This document shows, piece after piece, positions 1 through 10,886 of a stretch of 64,000 bases of DNA (positions within the stretch are counted from its first letter, which is position 1; each line of letters begins with the position of its first letter). Below the pieces are notes generated by a model, which saw only the letters and a list, made by a program, of their open reading frames with translations, ran no database searches and was not told the DNA's origin. Location: assembly GCF_000241955.1 (NCBI RefSeq), contig NC_016818.1:1860001-1924000 (forward strand), read 5' to 3'. The translations under genes and the position numbers were made by a program. The DNA comes from Rahnella aquatilis CIP 78.65 = ATCC 33071 (GTDB taxonomy: Bacteria; Pseudomonadota; Gammaproteobacteria; Enterobacterales; Enterobacteriaceae).

Positions 1-42
1 TTCGTGCAGGGAAAACAGTTTCGAGAGAGATTTGTTATCCAT
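1..42 (-). CDS. sugar ABC transporter permease, N-terminal fragment cut by window edge
   Basis: The first 14 codons (MDNKSLSKLFSLHE) of a gene that runs off the left edge on the minus strand. Its ATG overlaps the last codons of the ATPase gene by 8 bases, which is typical of translational coupling in an ABC operon. A permease is inferred only from position: binding protein, ATPase, permease is the usual order in ribose/AI-2-type importers. No membrane segment is visible in the fragment. Confidence 0.6.
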   Translation of the reverse strand, partial: MDNKSLSKLFSLHE

Positions 43-1555
43 TGATCGCCTCCGCAATCTGCGCTTCGCTGCTCTGGTGGGGCGCGAATTCCGCCACCAG
101 TTCGCCTTTGCGCATTACCAGCACACGGTGACTGTTGTAATAAGCCTCCGGGATTTCATCGCAAATCATCAGCACCGCCATGCCGGATTCCGCCAGATCG
201 CGCGCGATGCGGTAAATCCCTTCTTTATTGGCGATATCAACGCCGACCGTTGGCGAATCGAGGATCAGGATGTGCGGCTGCGTTGCCACCCATTTGGCGA
301 TGGCGATACGCTGGGCATTCCCGCCGGAAAGGGTTTTCACCGGCAGGCTGCTGTCGGATACTTTAATGTTCAGATCGCGGATCAGATCTTTCACCACTGA
401 CGCGGCTTTGCGGTGATCCATCAACCCGGTGGCGGTGTGCAGCCTGTCGAAAATCGACACCAGCGTGTTGTCGTAAATGGATTGCTCCATGATCAGCCCC
501 TGTGTCAGACGGTCTTCTGACACATAGGCAATGCCGTGACGGATTGCGTCGCGGTTGCTGTGGAATTTCACCACGTTGCCGTTAACGCGGATTTCCCCGC
601 TGTCCGGCTGGCTCATGCCAAACAGGGTCAGACAGAGCTCGGTCCGCCCTGAACCGAGCAGGCCGATCACCGACGTGATTTCCCCCTGACGCAGCGACAG
701 TGAAATGTCCTGATACTGGCCTTTGCGGCTCAGGTGGCTGACTTCCAGCAGCGGGGTTACGTTGGCCGGTGCGCGTTGCGGCAGGTGACTGTAGGTAAAA
801 CGCTGTCCGGTCATCAGGAAGGCCAGCTCATTGCTGTCCAGTTCACTGGACGGATAGGTACCGACCAGTTTGCCGTCGCGCATCACGCTGATACGGTCAG
901 CGACTTCCATCACTTCATCGAGGCGATGGCTGACAAATACCACACAAATACCGGCGGCTTTCAGCTCATTCACCACCCGCAGCAGACCGTTCACTTCCGT
1001 GCGGGTCAGCGACGCGGTCGGTTCATCCATGATAACCAGACTGGCGTCAGCGGCGATTGCCCGGCATATTGCCACTAACTGACGGTCTGCGATCGACAGC
1101 TTTTCGACTTTACGATCCGGATCCAGAGAGACGCCCACCCGTTGCATCACCGCAACGGCTTTTTTGCGCATTGCCTCGCGATGTACCCAGAAATCGCCGC
1201 CCGGTAAATAACGGTGAATAGCGATATTTTCAGCCACCGATAAATTCGGGAATAAAGATAAATCCTGATAAATAACCTGAATGCCGTAATAAGAAGAAAG
1301 TTGTGGCGTCAGGGTATGAAATAATTTGCCGTCGAGCGTAATGGCTGCGCCTTTTTCCGGCTGATAGACCCCGGAAATCACTTTAATAATGGTGCTCTTG
1401 CCGCAGCCATTCTGACCCGCGAGACAATGCACTTCGCCTTTATTGAGCGTCAGGCTGACATTATCCAGGGCTAATACGCCGGGGAATTTTTTACTGATTT
1501 TCTCGAGGCTGATAAAGGCCTCAGCAGGGGCAGGGGACGTGCTGAGAGTATTCAT
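35..1555 (-). CDS. sugar ABC transporter ATP-binding protein (double-NBD, RbsA/LsrA type)
   Basis: Cytoplasmic ATPase of about 506 residues that powers a ribose/AI-2-type sugar importer. It carries two fused nucleotide-binding domains. The first has a normal Walker A (GQNGCGKST, about residues 47-55), a signature region and a Walker B ending in MDEPT. The second has the degenerate loop GLLGSGRTEL without the lysine, as usual in RbsA/AraG/LsrA proteins, plus a LSGGNAQR signature. The open frame extends upstream to 1627, but the ATG at 1555 is preceded by AAGGA at good spacing and the extra 24 codons lie in a palindromic repeat, so 1555 is preferred. It is downstream of the binding protein and overlaps the next permease. 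The substrate cannot be read from the sequence. Confidence 0.9.
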   Translation of the reverse strand: MNTLSTSPAPAEAFISLEKISKKFPGVLALDNVSLTLNKGEVHCLAGQNGCGKSTIIKVISGVYQPEKGAAITLDGKLFHTLTPQLSSYYGIQVIYQDLSLFPNLSVAENIAIHRYLPGGDFWVHREAMRKKAVAVMQRVGVSLDPDRKVEKLSIADRQLVAICRAIAADASLVIMDEPTASLTRTEVNGLLRVVNELKAAGICVVFVSHRLDEVMEVADRISVMRDGKLVGTYPSSELDSNELAFLMTGQRFTYSHLPQRAPANVTPLLEVSHLSRKGQYQDISLSLRQGEITSVIGLLGSGRTELCLTLFGMSQPDSGEIRVNGNVVKFHSNRDAIRHGIAYVSEDRLTQGLIMEQSIYDNTLVSIFDRLHTATGLMDHRKAASVVKDLIRDLNIKVSDSSLPVKTLSGGNAQRIAIAKWVATQPHILILDSPTVGVDIANKEGIYRIARDLAESGMAVLMICDEIPEAYYNSHRVLVMRKGELVAEFAPHQSSEAQIAEAING

Positions 1556-1570
1556 CGCAATCCTTACAAC

Positions 1571-1695
1571 ATACCCTTCATACTTCGTGCTGTGGATGCG
1601 TTGGCTGCACTCGCTCACCCGAATCACTTACTTATGTAAGCTCATCGGGATTCACTCATTTGCCGCCTTCCCACAACCCGAATTATTTAGGGTAT
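1571..1695. repeat. palindromic intergenic repeat (Yersinia/Serratia-type MITE-like element)
   Basis: A 125-bp imperfect palindrome bounded by ATACCCT at the left and AGGGTAT at the right, with a central small palindrome CTTAC-TTAT-GTAAG. It lies in the gap between the binding-protein and ATPase genes of the sugar operon, so it is transcribed with them and its RNA can fold into a long hairpin. A shorter relative with the same ends sits at 16924-16990. From memory it resembles dispersed palindromic elements of Yersinia and Serratia; the family name has not been verified. Confidence 0.6.
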
Positions 1696-1720
1696 AAGTT
1701 TCAATGTCTGATTAGAAATT

Positions 1721-1793
1721 CAGATACGGCACAGCAAACAACGCCGTATCTGTTTCTATTTGCCTGGTGTGGCGCTGGAGATAATGTATCTCC
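1721..1793. other. intercistronic hairpins downstream of the binding-protein gene
   Basis: Two perfect inverted repeats. CAGATACGGC (1721-1730) pairs with GCCGTATCTG (1743-1752), and GGAGATA (1777-1783) pairs with TATCTCC (1787-1793). They follow the stop codon of the binding protein. On the minus strand neither is followed by a clean T-run, so they look like mRNA 3' stabilisers or partial terminators that would let the binding protein be made in excess over the ATPase. The role is inferred. Confidence 0.45.
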
Positions 1794-1820
1794 GGTAAAT
1801 AAAAATATTAAAAAGCTAAA

Positions 1821-2807
1821 TCAGAAGCCCAGTGATTTCGCATTTTCTGGTGTGACTTCCAGAATTTTATTAAAGCGGATCACGTGCTTATCCATATCCA
1901 CATCAGCTTTGCCCAGCCCTTCGATGCTCAGATCTTTAGTGACTTCTTTACCCTGCAACATCTGGTCGGCGACGGTGACTAAGGCGTAACCGGCATCTTT
2001 CGGATCCCACAGCAGCACTTTCTTAATATCACCGCGCATCAGATAGGGCGCGGCCTGAGCTGGCATGGCGATACCAACCACTGCAATTTTATTTTTCGCA
2101 CGTTTCTGCTGAACGGCCTGACCGGCACCGATCGGGCCGAGCGAACCGAAACCGATAATCCCTTTCAGGTCAGGATAGGTTTTCATTAAGTCGAGCGTGG
2201 TGGAGTAAGACTTATCAATATTTTCTGCGACCGGCAGGCGTGAAGTCACTTCATGCATATCCGGGTATTTTTCTTTCTGATATTTAATCGCCGCATCTGC
2301 CCACGCGTTATGCAAAGGTACGGTCAGGGAACCGACATAAATCGCATAACCGCCTTTACCGCCCATATCTTTCGCCAGCTCGTCCATATTGGCTTCGGCG
2401 TATTTCTGGCTGTCGATGGTTTCGATATCCCACTGACCAATTTGCTGATCCGGCGATTCATGCGTTAACACCACGATGCCCTGATCACGGGCTTTTTTCA
2501 GCACCGGCTCAAGCACTTTGGCGTCGTTCGGCACCACGATAATGGCGTCGACTTTTTTGGCGATCAAATCTTCAATCACTTTGACCTGCTGTGCCGGGTC
2601 CGGCGTGGATGCGCCTACCTGATAGGCGTTGACATCCAGCTTCTGCGCGGCTTCTTTTACGCCGACTTCCATGCGGGTGAACCAGGGAATACCGGTGACT
2701 TTAGCGACGACGGCAATGTCGTAAGGCTTGGCGGCGAACGACGGTGTTGTGAATAACATGCATGCTGAAACCACACATGCACTGACTAATGCGAGGTTAA
2801 ATTTCAT
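1821..2807 (-). CDS. periplasmic sugar-binding protein of ABC importer (Peripla_BP_4, RhaS/LsrB-like)
   Basis: A 328-residue type I periplasmic binding protein, first gene of the sugar importer operon. It has a Sec signal peptide of about 25 residues ending at SFA-A, then the two-lobed fold with the family's hallmark stretches (DPAQQVKVIEDLI, VDAIIVVPND, VVLTHESP). The overall pattern is like AI-2/rhamnose-type binding proteins such as LsrB and RhaS, but the ligand-contact residues do not allow a confident choice. It is separated from the ATPase by about 265 bp of hairpins and a palindromic repeat, unusual within an ABC operon. A ribose, rhamnose or AI-2-like substrate is possible. Confidence 0.85.
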   Translation of the reverse strand: MKFNLALVSACVVSACMLFTTPSFAAKPYDIAVVAKVTGIPWFTRMEVGVKEAAQKLDVNAYQVGASTPDPAQQVKVIEDLIAKKVDAIIVVPNDAKVLEPVLKKARDQGIVVLTHESPDQQIGQWDIETIDSQKYAEANMDELAKDMGGKGGYAIYVGSLTVPLHNAWADAAIKYQKEKYPDMHEVTSRLPVAENIDKSYSTTLDLMKTYPDLKGIIGFGSLGPIGAGQAVQQKRAKNKIAVVGIAMPAQAAPYLMRGDIKKVLLWDPKDAGYALVTVADQMLQGKEVTKDLSIEGLGKADVDMDKHVIRFNKILEVTPENAKSLGF

Positions 2808-3166
2808 GTCTGTACCTTTCTTATGAGGTTCTGTTTTGGTGTAGGGAACGGGTGGTGGTTATTTATTCCACATTCAGAGATTAACTTAAGGGGAAAGCTG
2901 TTTTCGCGTGGTCGTGAACGGAATGTGATCAAAGTCCTTTAATGTTAAATTTAATAGTTTTATATGTTAAAAATAGGTGAATTAAAACCATGGGAAATCA
3001 TGGATTAGAGTGAGTGTCGGATGTTACCCATAACAATTAAACAATAACGCATCTATTTATTAACAAATAATACACATAATCAGTTTGCCATGGTCGTTTT
3101 TCAGAAAGAAATCCCGCCCGGTATTTTTTATTTGCGCAGAGTGTGAACGGGGTCACGGGGCGGGGA
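2808..3166. promoter_or_regulatory. upstream region of the sugar ABC operon
   Basis: AT-rich gene-free stretch between the divergent sugar importer and ast operons. The part near 2922-2943 contains a good CRP half-site, TGTGATC, followed by a poor second half. Catabolite control of the sugar operon is plausible but weakly supported. No confident -10/-35 pair could be assigned on the minus strand. Confidence 0.3.
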
Positions 3167-3204
3167 TGCGCCAAAATTGTGCACCCTTGCACCTTAATCA
3201 GGCA
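3167..3204 (+). promoter_or_regulatory. tandem NtrC (NRI) binding sites upstream of astC
   Basis: Site 1, TGCGCCAAAATTGTGCA (3167-3183), agrees at almost every base with the NtrC consensus TGCACCAAAATGGTGCA. Site 2, TGCACCTTAATCAGGCA (3188-3204), is a weaker match with intact outer half-sites. Their centres are 21 bp apart, two helical turns, so bound dimers would sit on the same DNA face. They lie about 250 bp upstream of a sigma-54 promoter, the expected enhancer position. NtrC control of ast is established in enteric bacteria; these sites are read by eye. Confidence 0.65.
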
Positions 3205-3430
3205 CCGGGCTGTGCGTAACGGCGCGCGATACGCGCCTGATCACAATCCTGTATAAAATATTCCGCCAGAAATCAAAATATTTCCCTGCATACTCATTCT
3301 TCTGTCCTCGTTGCTGCAAAAGGGGATTTTTTCTTTTATTCATTTTTTATGCAATTAAAGTGAATAACAGGCAATATTAAGTGGTTGTTTTTTCTCAATG
3401 TCACTTTTTTTATTCACTTTTTTCCTTTGC
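3205..3430. promoter_or_regulatory. AT-rich spacer between NtrC sites and astC promoter, possible ArgR boxes
   Basis: Very AT-rich stretch with repeated GTGAATAA / TTATTCAC words (for example near 3338-3372 and 3411-3420). These resemble half-sites of the arginine repressor box (TGAAT-N4-ATTCA). ArgR assists ast activation in enteric bacteria, and a flexible AT-rich loop also suits NtrC looping. Individual boxes are degenerate. Confidence 0.3.
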
Positions 3431-3446
3431 TGGCATGAAGACTGCA
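3431..3446 (+). promoter_or_regulatory. sigma-54 promoter of astCADBE
   Basis: TGGCATGAAGACTGCA has the invariant GG (3432-3433) and GC (3444-3445) separated by exactly 10 bases, matching the -24/-12 consensus TGGCAC-N5-TTGCA. Transcription would start near 3457, giving a leader of about 165 nt before astC. With the NtrC-like sites upstream this predicts nitrogen-limitation control. Confidence 0.75.
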
Positions 3447-3623
3447 ATCTATGATGAGACTGAGTGAGATTATTTATTAACTTTTAAATAACAAACTAAT
3501 AACTGCCATTTCTCGCCAGCGCGATTGCCCGCTAAATGTGCAAAAACATCGGAACCCGGTGCATTTCCCGTCGGTATGGGGGACGGGGGCGTGCACCCTG
3601 AAATCAGCTCAAAAGAGGTTTAT

Positions 3624-4844
3624 ATGGAACACCAACAGCAGCCGCAAAACGTCAGCCGCCAGAACTTTGATGACTGGATGGTCCCGGTTTATGCCCCGGC
3701 GGCGTTTATTCCTGTGCGCGGTGAAGGATCCTGGCTGTGGGATCAGGCGGGCAAGGACTATGTCGATTTCGCAGGCGGCATTGCCGTAAATGCGCTGGGG
3801 CATGCGCACCCGGAAATCCGTAAGACCCTGCATGAGCAGGCAGATAAAGTCTGGCATCTGGGCAACGGCTACACCAACGAACCGGTGCTGCGGCTGGCGA
3901 AGCAACTGATCGACGCCACCTTTGCGGACAAAGTGTTTTTCTGTAATTCCGGCGCGGAAGCCAACGAAGCGGCGCTGAAACTGGCCAGGCTGTACGGTAA
4001 TAAATCCGGCGGCGAAAAGAATGAAATTATCGCCTTCAAAAACGCATTCCATGGCCGCACGCTGTTTACCGTCACCACCGGCGGTCAGCCGAAATATTCT
4101 GAGGATTTTGCGCCACTGCCGCAGGCGATCACGCATTTGCCATTTAATGATCTGGCCGCCGTTGCCAGCCAGATTTCTTCACGTACCTGTGCCGTAATTG
4201 TTGAGCCGATCCAGGGCGAAGGCGGCGTGGTGCCGGCAGAGGCCGGATTCCTGCAGGGTCTGCGTGAGCTGTGTGACAAACATCAGGCCGTGCTGATTTT
4301 CGATGAAGTGCAGACCGGCGTCGGGCGTACCGGCGAGCTGTATGCCTATCAGCATTACGGCGTGGTGCCGGACATTCTGACCAGCGCCAAAGCGCTGGGC
4401 GGCGGTTTCCCGATTGGCGCGATGCTGACTACTGACCGCTATGCTGCGTTATTCCAGCCGGGCACCCACGGCACCACTTACGGTGGTAACCCGCTGGCGA
4501 CGGCGGTGGCGGGAAAAGTCTTTGAGCTGATTAACACGCCGGAGGTGCTGTCCGGTGTCAGTAAACGTCACGAATGGTTTATCGCCGGGCTCAAACGCAT
4601 CAACGACCGTTATCAGGTGTTCAGCGACGTACGTGGCCAGGGCTTGTTGCTCGGTGCCGTGATGAGCGAACGGTATAAAGATCAGGCCAAACAACTCAAT
4701 ACACTGGCGGCAGAGGAAGGGCTGATCGCCCTGATTGCCGGGCCGAATGTGCTGCGCTTTGCGCCATCACTGATTATTCCGGGCGCGGATATTGAAGAAG
4801 GGCTGAACCGTCTTGAGCGTGCCGTTGCGCGCCTGTGCGTGTGA
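3624..4844 (+). CDS. astC: succinylornithine transaminase
   Basis: PLP-dependent class III aminotransferase, third step of the arginine succinyltransferase pathway: it converts N2-succinylornithine plus 2-oxoglutarate into succinylglutamate semialdehyde and glutamate. The 406-residue protein matches E. coli AstC in length and sequence. The PLP lysine is K256 in SAKALGGG, with the cofactor aspartate D228 in IFDEVQ. The frame is open upstream to 3525, but the ATG at 3624 follows an AAAAGAGG ribosome binding site and starts where AstC homologues start. First gene of the ast operon, behind the sigma-54 promoter. Confidence 0.96.
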   Translation: MEHQQQPQNVSRQNFDDWMVPVYAPAAFIPVRGEGSWLWDQAGKDYVDFAGGIAVNALGHAHPEIRKTLHEQADKVWHLGNGYTNEPVLRLAKQLIDATFADKVFFCNSGAEANEAALKLARLYGNKSGGEKNEIIAFKNAFHGRTLFTVTTGGQPKYSEDFAPLPQAITHLPFNDLAAVASQISSRTCAVIVEPIQGEGGVVPAEAGFLQGLRELCDKHQAVLIFDEVQTGVGRTGELYAYQHYGVVPDILTSAKALGGGFPIGAMLTTDRYAALFQPGTHGTTYGGNPLATAVAGKVFELINTPEVLSGVSKRHEWFIAGLKRINDRYQVFSDVRGQGLLLGAVMSERYKDQAKQLNTLAAEEGLIALIAGPNVLRFAPSLIIPGADIEEGLNRLERAVARLCV

Positions 4845-4872
4845 TTCATTGGGTTAAATGAGGTAGAGCATC

Positions 4873-7421
<2,549 letters not shown>

Positions 7422-7431
7422 GGAGACAGGA

Positions 7432-8775
7432 ATGTCTGGATGTGAAGCAAATTTTGACGGATTAGTCGGCCCGACCCACCATTACGCCGGGCTGTCGTTT
7501 GGTAATGAAGCCTCGACCAAAAACCAGAATGCGGTGGCGAACCCGCGTCTGGCGGCAAAGCAGGGCTTGCTGAAAATGAAAGCGCTGGCCGATCTGGGTT
7601 TTGCACAGGGAATTTTACCGCCACATGAACGCCCCCATCTGAGCACATTGCGCAAAATGGGCTTCGGTGGCAGCGATCGCGAAGTGCTGACCAACGCGCA
7701 GGCTTATTCGCCGCGCTTGCTGTCGTCACTGAGTTCGGCGTCTTCCATGTGGGTGGCCAATGCGGCCACGGTGTCGCCTTCGGCGGACAGCGCGGACGGG
7801 CGTGTACATTTCACGGTCGCCAACCTGAACAATAAATTTCACCGGGCCATTGAGGCAGACACCACGTCTGCCATTTTGCGCGCGACCTTCCATGCCGATA
7901 AATATTTTGCCCATCACGATGCGCTGCCGCAGGTGGCCGCCCTGGGAGATGAGGGCGCGGCGAATCATAACCGGTTATGCGGTGAGTATGATAAACCCGG
8001 CGTGCAGGTATTTGTTTACGGACGCGACGGGCTGGCAACCGGTGAGAACGAACCGGTGCGTTATCCGGCACGCCAGACCCGTTTGGCCAGTGATGCCGTG
8101 GCGCGTTTGCATCAGCTTGATGAAAAACGCACGGTGTTTATTCAGCAAAATCCGCAAGCCATCGACAGCGGTGTGTTCCACAACGACGTCATTTCTGTCA
8201 GCAACGGCAACGTGCTTTTCCATCACGAGCAGGCGTTTGTGAATTCAGGCAACGCGCTGGAGGAAATCCGTCGCAAAATGGCGGCGCTTGAGCTGGATTT
8301 CTTACCCGTTGAAGTGCCGCAGTCAATAGTGTCTCTCGACGATGCGGTCGCGACGTATCTGTTTAACAGTCAGTTGCTGACCAAGCCCGACGGTAAAATG
8401 ATGCTGGTGGTGCCGGAAGAATCCCGCCAGCATACCGGCGTCTGGGCCTATCTTTCTGCACTGAAAGACAGCGGCGGACCGGTCGATCAGATTGAAGTGT
8501 TTGATCTGCGCGAAAGTATGCGTAACGGCGGCGGCCCGGCCTGTCTGCGCCTGCGGGTGGCGCTCAACCGCAACGAACTGAATGCGGTGAATGTCGCCTC
8601 GCTGATGAGTGACAGCCAGTTCGCACGGCTCAACACCTGGGTGGACACGCATTACCGTGACCGGATGCAGGCCAAAGATCTGGCCGATCCGCAGCTTCTG
8701 ACCGAAGTGCGTACTGCGCTCGACGAACTGACCAATATTCTCGGGCTGGGTGCGATTTATCCGTTCCAGCGCTGA
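7432..8775 (+). CDS. astB: succinylarginine dihydrolase
   Basis: A 447-residue amidinotransferase-fold enzyme, second step of the pathway, which hydrolyses N2-succinylarginine to succinylornithine, CO2 and two ammonia. Catalytic residues of the family are present: E174 (GDEGAANHN), H250 (GVFHNDVI) and C371 (GGGPACLRL). A longer frame opens at 7255 inside astD, but the ATG at 7432 follows GAGGAGACAGG and gives exactly the E. coli length. It begins 10 bp after astD. Confidence 0.97.
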   Translation: MSGCEANFDGLVGPTHHYAGLSFGNEASTKNQNAVANPRLAAKQGLLKMKALADLGFAQGILPPHERPHLSTLRKMGFGGSDREVLTNAQAYSPRLLSSLSSASSMWVANAATVSPSADSADGRVHFTVANLNNKFHRAIEADTTSAILRATFHADKYFAHHDALPQVAALGDEGAANHNRLCGEYDKPGVQVFVYGRDGLATGENEPVRYPARQTRLASDAVARLHQLDEKRTVFIQQNPQAIDSGVFHNDVISVSNGNVLFHHEQAFVNSGNALEEIRRKMAALELDFLPVEVPQSIVSLDDAVATYLFNSQLLTKPDGKMMLVVPEESRQHTGVWAYLSALKDSGGPVDQIEVFDLRESMRNGGGPACLRLRVALNRNELNAVNVASLMSDSQFARLNTWVDTHYRDRMQAKDLADPQLLTEVRTALDELTNILGLGAIYPFQR

Positions 8776-8795
8776 GCCATCACAGGAGTGACAGT

Positions 8796-9776
8796 ATGTT
8801 TGATTTACTGGCAACGACGCTTTCCGGTGACGCAGTGACTGAACCTGCCGGACAAAGCGAAACGCTGGACTGGCAATGGCGCGGCGAGGGGATCCTCGAG
8901 CTTTCACCCCGTCAGCCCTGTGAGGCGGCGGTGGTGATCTCCGCCGGTATTCACGGCAATGAAACGGCGCCCGTTGAATTGCTCAATCAGTTGGTCAGCG
9001 AGCTGCTGTCAGGCGAAAGGCTGTTGCGGGTCCGGCTGCTGGTTATACTGGGTAACCCGCCGTCAATGCGCATCAATAAGCGATTTGTTGAAGCTGACAT
9101 GAACCGCATGTTCGGCGGGCGTCATGCACGTTATACACCCAATGATGAAACCCGGCGGGCGCAGGAGCTTGAACAAGTGATGGCGTTGTTTTATCGCAGC
9201 GCCACTGCGGCAGGCACGACGCAGCGGTTTCATTATGATCTGCATACCGCAATCCGTGGTTCGAAACATGTGCGCTTTGGATTATTGCCGTTACAGACGA
9301 GAGCGAAAAGCGAAACCATGCTCGCCTGGCTCGACGCCGCCGGGCTGGATGCGCTGGTGCATCACCGCTCGCCGGGCGGAACATTCACGCATTTCAGCAG
9401 CGAGGTTTTTCAGGCCGACAGTTGCACGCTGGAACTGGGCAAAGCGCTGCCGTTTGGCAATAACGATCACACGCAGTTCACCGCTATCCGCCGCGCGCTG
9501 GAAACGCTGGTCAGTGGTGAACCGCTTCCTGCACGCCAGGCGGCGTCACCTTTGGTGCATTACCGCGTGGTGCAGGACGTGATCCGCTCACAGGAAGATT
9601 TCGAGCTGTTTATCCCGGCTGAGGCACTGAATTTTACAGCGTTCAGTCAGGGTTTTGTCATCGCGAAAGAAAGCGGCAAAATCTACAAGGTGGAAGCAGA
9701 GGAAGAAGTGGTGCTGTTTCCCAATCCGAACGTGGCGTTGGGATTAAGGGCAGGGCTGATGCTGGTGAAAATGTGA
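8796..9776 (+). CDS. astE: succinylglutamate desuccinylase
   Basis: Zinc carboxypeptidase-like enzyme of 326 residues, last step of the pathway, releasing glutamate and succinate from succinylglutamate. Zinc ligands H53 and E56 are in GIHGNETAPVE and H150 is in YDLHTAIR, in the order expected for the AstE/aspartoacylase family. It starts 20 bp after astB with an ACAGGAGTG ribosome binding site. No clear terminator follows, so the operon transcript may run on towards 9984. Confidence 0.96.
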   Translation: MFDLLATTLSGDAVTEPAGQSETLDWQWRGEGILELSPRQPCEAAVVISAGIHGNETAPVELLNQLVSELLSGERLLRVRLLVILGNPPSMRINKRFVEADMNRMFGGRHARYTPNDETRRAQELEQVMALFYRSATAAGTTQRFHYDLHTAIRGSKHVRFGLLPLQTRAKSETMLAWLDAAGLDALVHHRSPGGTFTHFSSEVFQADSCTLELGKALPFGNNDHTQFTAIRRALETLVSGEPLPARQAASPLVHYRVVQDVIRSQEDFELFIPAEALNFTAFSQGFVIAKESGKIYKVEAEEEVVLFPNPNVALGLRAGLMLVKM

Positions 9777-9930
9777 TTTTTTGCGAGATGTCTTCCTGAA
9801 TTGTTCATACAGTATTGCAAGTTAGCGACCTTTTGCGTACTTTGTGCTCATTGGGTTCGGCATGATGTTGAATTCATTACATGTTTTTGTTACGTGAACA
9901 CGTTATAAAAAACGTCTCAGGGAGGATCAT

Positions 9931-9966
9931 ATGAACATGATGTATGACGAATACGATTGGTTCTAA
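9931..9966 (+). CDS. candidate 11-residue peptide (MNMMYDEYDWF)
   Basis: An 11-codon ORF with one of the strongest ribosome binding sites in the window: GGGAGG (9920-9925) five bases before ATG. Its stop codon is followed 17 bp later by an intrinsic terminator. The peptide is acidic and aromatic at its C-terminus. I do not recognise it. The layout fits either a free-standing small protein unit or a leader peptide with attenuator ahead of the DUF4760 gene. Codon statistics are meaningless at this length, so the call rests on the ribosome binding site and the terminator. Confidence 0.45.
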   Translation: MNMMYDEYDWF

Positions 9967-9983
9967 AAGAAACTGATCTAAAT

Positions 9984-10006
9984 AAGGCGGGGAATCCCGC
10001 CTTTTT
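9984..10006 (+). terminator. intrinsic terminator after the 11-codon ORF
   Basis: AAGGCGGG (9984-9991), loop GAAT, CCCGCCTT (9996-10003), then further T residues. It ends about 15 bp before the likely start of the DUF4760 gene, so it would attenuate read-through into that gene. Confidence 0.8.
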
Positions 10007-10020
10007 CATGGATGAAAATC

Positions 10021-10539
10021 ATGAAATTTGACGTGTTAGAACTCCAACTTATCAGCAATATCATTCTGCTTATCGGTGTCTTTGTCGCCATAGGCACGAT
10101 TGTTTATAACGTCCGCATTGCGAAAAGAACTCAGACAGCCGTTTTTCTTTTTGAAAGTCGAACAGATACCCGTTATGCCCAGTCATTGAAAGTACTGAAA
10201 AAGGTACATAGTTCAGGAAAGTCTTTTCGCTCATTTGTATTTCCTCCGGAAGCTTCGCCGCTTACTGAAGAGGAAATCCGCGAATGTAGTAAGTTCCAAT
10301 ACATCCTTAATTTTTATGAGCGTGTTGCGGTGACTATTCAGAGCGGTATTTATGATGAAGATATGATTAAACGGACTTCTTATTCGACCGTGATCGACAC
10401 CTGGAATATTGCTGAGCCTTTAATTAAAGCTCTGCGGGAAGAACTGAAATCGGATAATACTTATCAGGAATTTGAATGGCTCGCCGCGCGATGGAGAAAT
10501 CAGCCACTGAATTTGAAAAGAGGCCGGTTTATCCGCTGA
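10021..10539 (+). CDS. DUF4760 domain-containing membrane protein
   Basis: Protein of about 172 residues with one N-terminal membrane segment (roughly ISNIILLIGVFVAIGTIVYNV) and a cytoplasmic domain. That domain carries the DUF4760-type pattern KFQYILNFYERVAV...GIYDEDMI. The function is unknown. The ATG at 10021 has GGAT at good spacing; an in-frame ATG at 10012 has none. The gene is visibly AT-richer than astE and the following loci, and it sits between the ast operon and a tRNA-Ser pair, so horizontal acquisition is possible. It ends in a strong terminator shared with the tRNA gene. Confidence 0.75.
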   Translation: MKFDVLELQLISNIILLIGVFVAIGTIVYNVRIAKRTQTAVFLFESRTDTRYAQSLKVLKKVHSSGKSFRSFVFPPEASPLTEEEIRECSKFQYILNFYERVAVTIQSGIYDEDMIKRTSYSTVIDTWNIAEPLIKALREELKSDNTYQEFEWLAARWRNQPLNLKRGRFIR

Positions 10540-10560
10540 GTACAGGGTCTTCACCAAAAG

Positions 10561-10594
10561 AAAAAGGGTCCTGATTTCCATCAGGACCCTTTTT
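10561..10594. terminator. bidirectional terminator between the DUF4760 gene and tRNA-Ser
   Basis: Perfect 14-bp stem AAAAAGGGTCCTGA / TCAGGACCCTTTTT with loop TTTCCA. The A/T-flanked stem works in both directions, ending the DUF4760 gene on the plus strand and the first tRNA-Ser on the minus strand. Confidence 0.85.
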
Positions 10595-10602
10595 CTTTAA
10601 TT

Positions 10603-10692
10603 TGGCGGTGAGAGAGGGGTTCGAACCCTCGATACGATTTCTCGTATACACACTTTCCAGGCGTGCTCCTTCAGCCACTCAGACACCTCACC
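10603..10692 (-). tRNA. tRNA-Ser (anticodon GGA), copy 1
   Basis: 90-nt tRNA on the minus strand with encoded CCA. The 5' acceptor GGTGAGG pairs with TCTCACC, the discriminator is G73, the anticodon loop reads CT-GGA-AA, and the long variable arm characteristic of tRNA-Ser folds as TACGA-GAAA-TCGTA. The TTCGAAC T-loop is present. Sequence and position upstream of ghrA match E. coli serX. Confidence 0.97.
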
Positions 10693-10728
10693 GTGTTCGT
10701 AACAACGCGAGCGTTGCAACGGGGCGCT

Positions 10729-10757
10729 ACTATAGGGAGACAGCCGCGAAGGGTCAA
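10729..10757 (-). promoter_or_regulatory. promoter of tRNA-Ser copy 1
   Basis: On the minus strand: -35 TTGACC (complement of 10752-10757), 17-bp spacer, -10 TATAGT (complement of 10729-10734), followed by a GC-rich discriminator (GCGCCCC). This is a textbook stringently controlled stable-RNA promoter. The start point would be near 10722, about 30 nt before the mature tRNA. Confidence 0.85.
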
Positions 10758-10841
10758 GAAAATTTTCAGCGTTTTGTGCCAGACGCTCAGAGTCTGTTCA
10801 GCGAAAATAATGCAGTGGCGGGCGGGTTTTCACGCACCCAA

Positions 10842-10880
10842 AACAAAAAAGGTTCTGATTTTCATCAGAACCTTTTTTGT
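10842..10880 (-). terminator. terminator of tRNA-Ser copy 2
   Basis: Inverted repeat AACAAAAAAGGTTCTGA / TCAGAACCTTTTTTGTT around loop TTTTCA, immediately downstream of the second tRNA on the minus strand. It has the same architecture as the 10561-10594 terminator but a different stem sequence. Confidence 0.85.
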
Positions 10881-10886
10881 TTAATG

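Noticed and set aside
1556..1627. N-terminal extension of the sugar ATPase
   Set aside because: Most of the extension is encoded by the palindromic repeat; the ATG at 1555 has AAGGA at correct spacing.
2922..2943. CRP site before the sugar ABC operon
   Set aside because: Only one half (TGTGA) is good; kept as a low-confidence remark, not called as a site.
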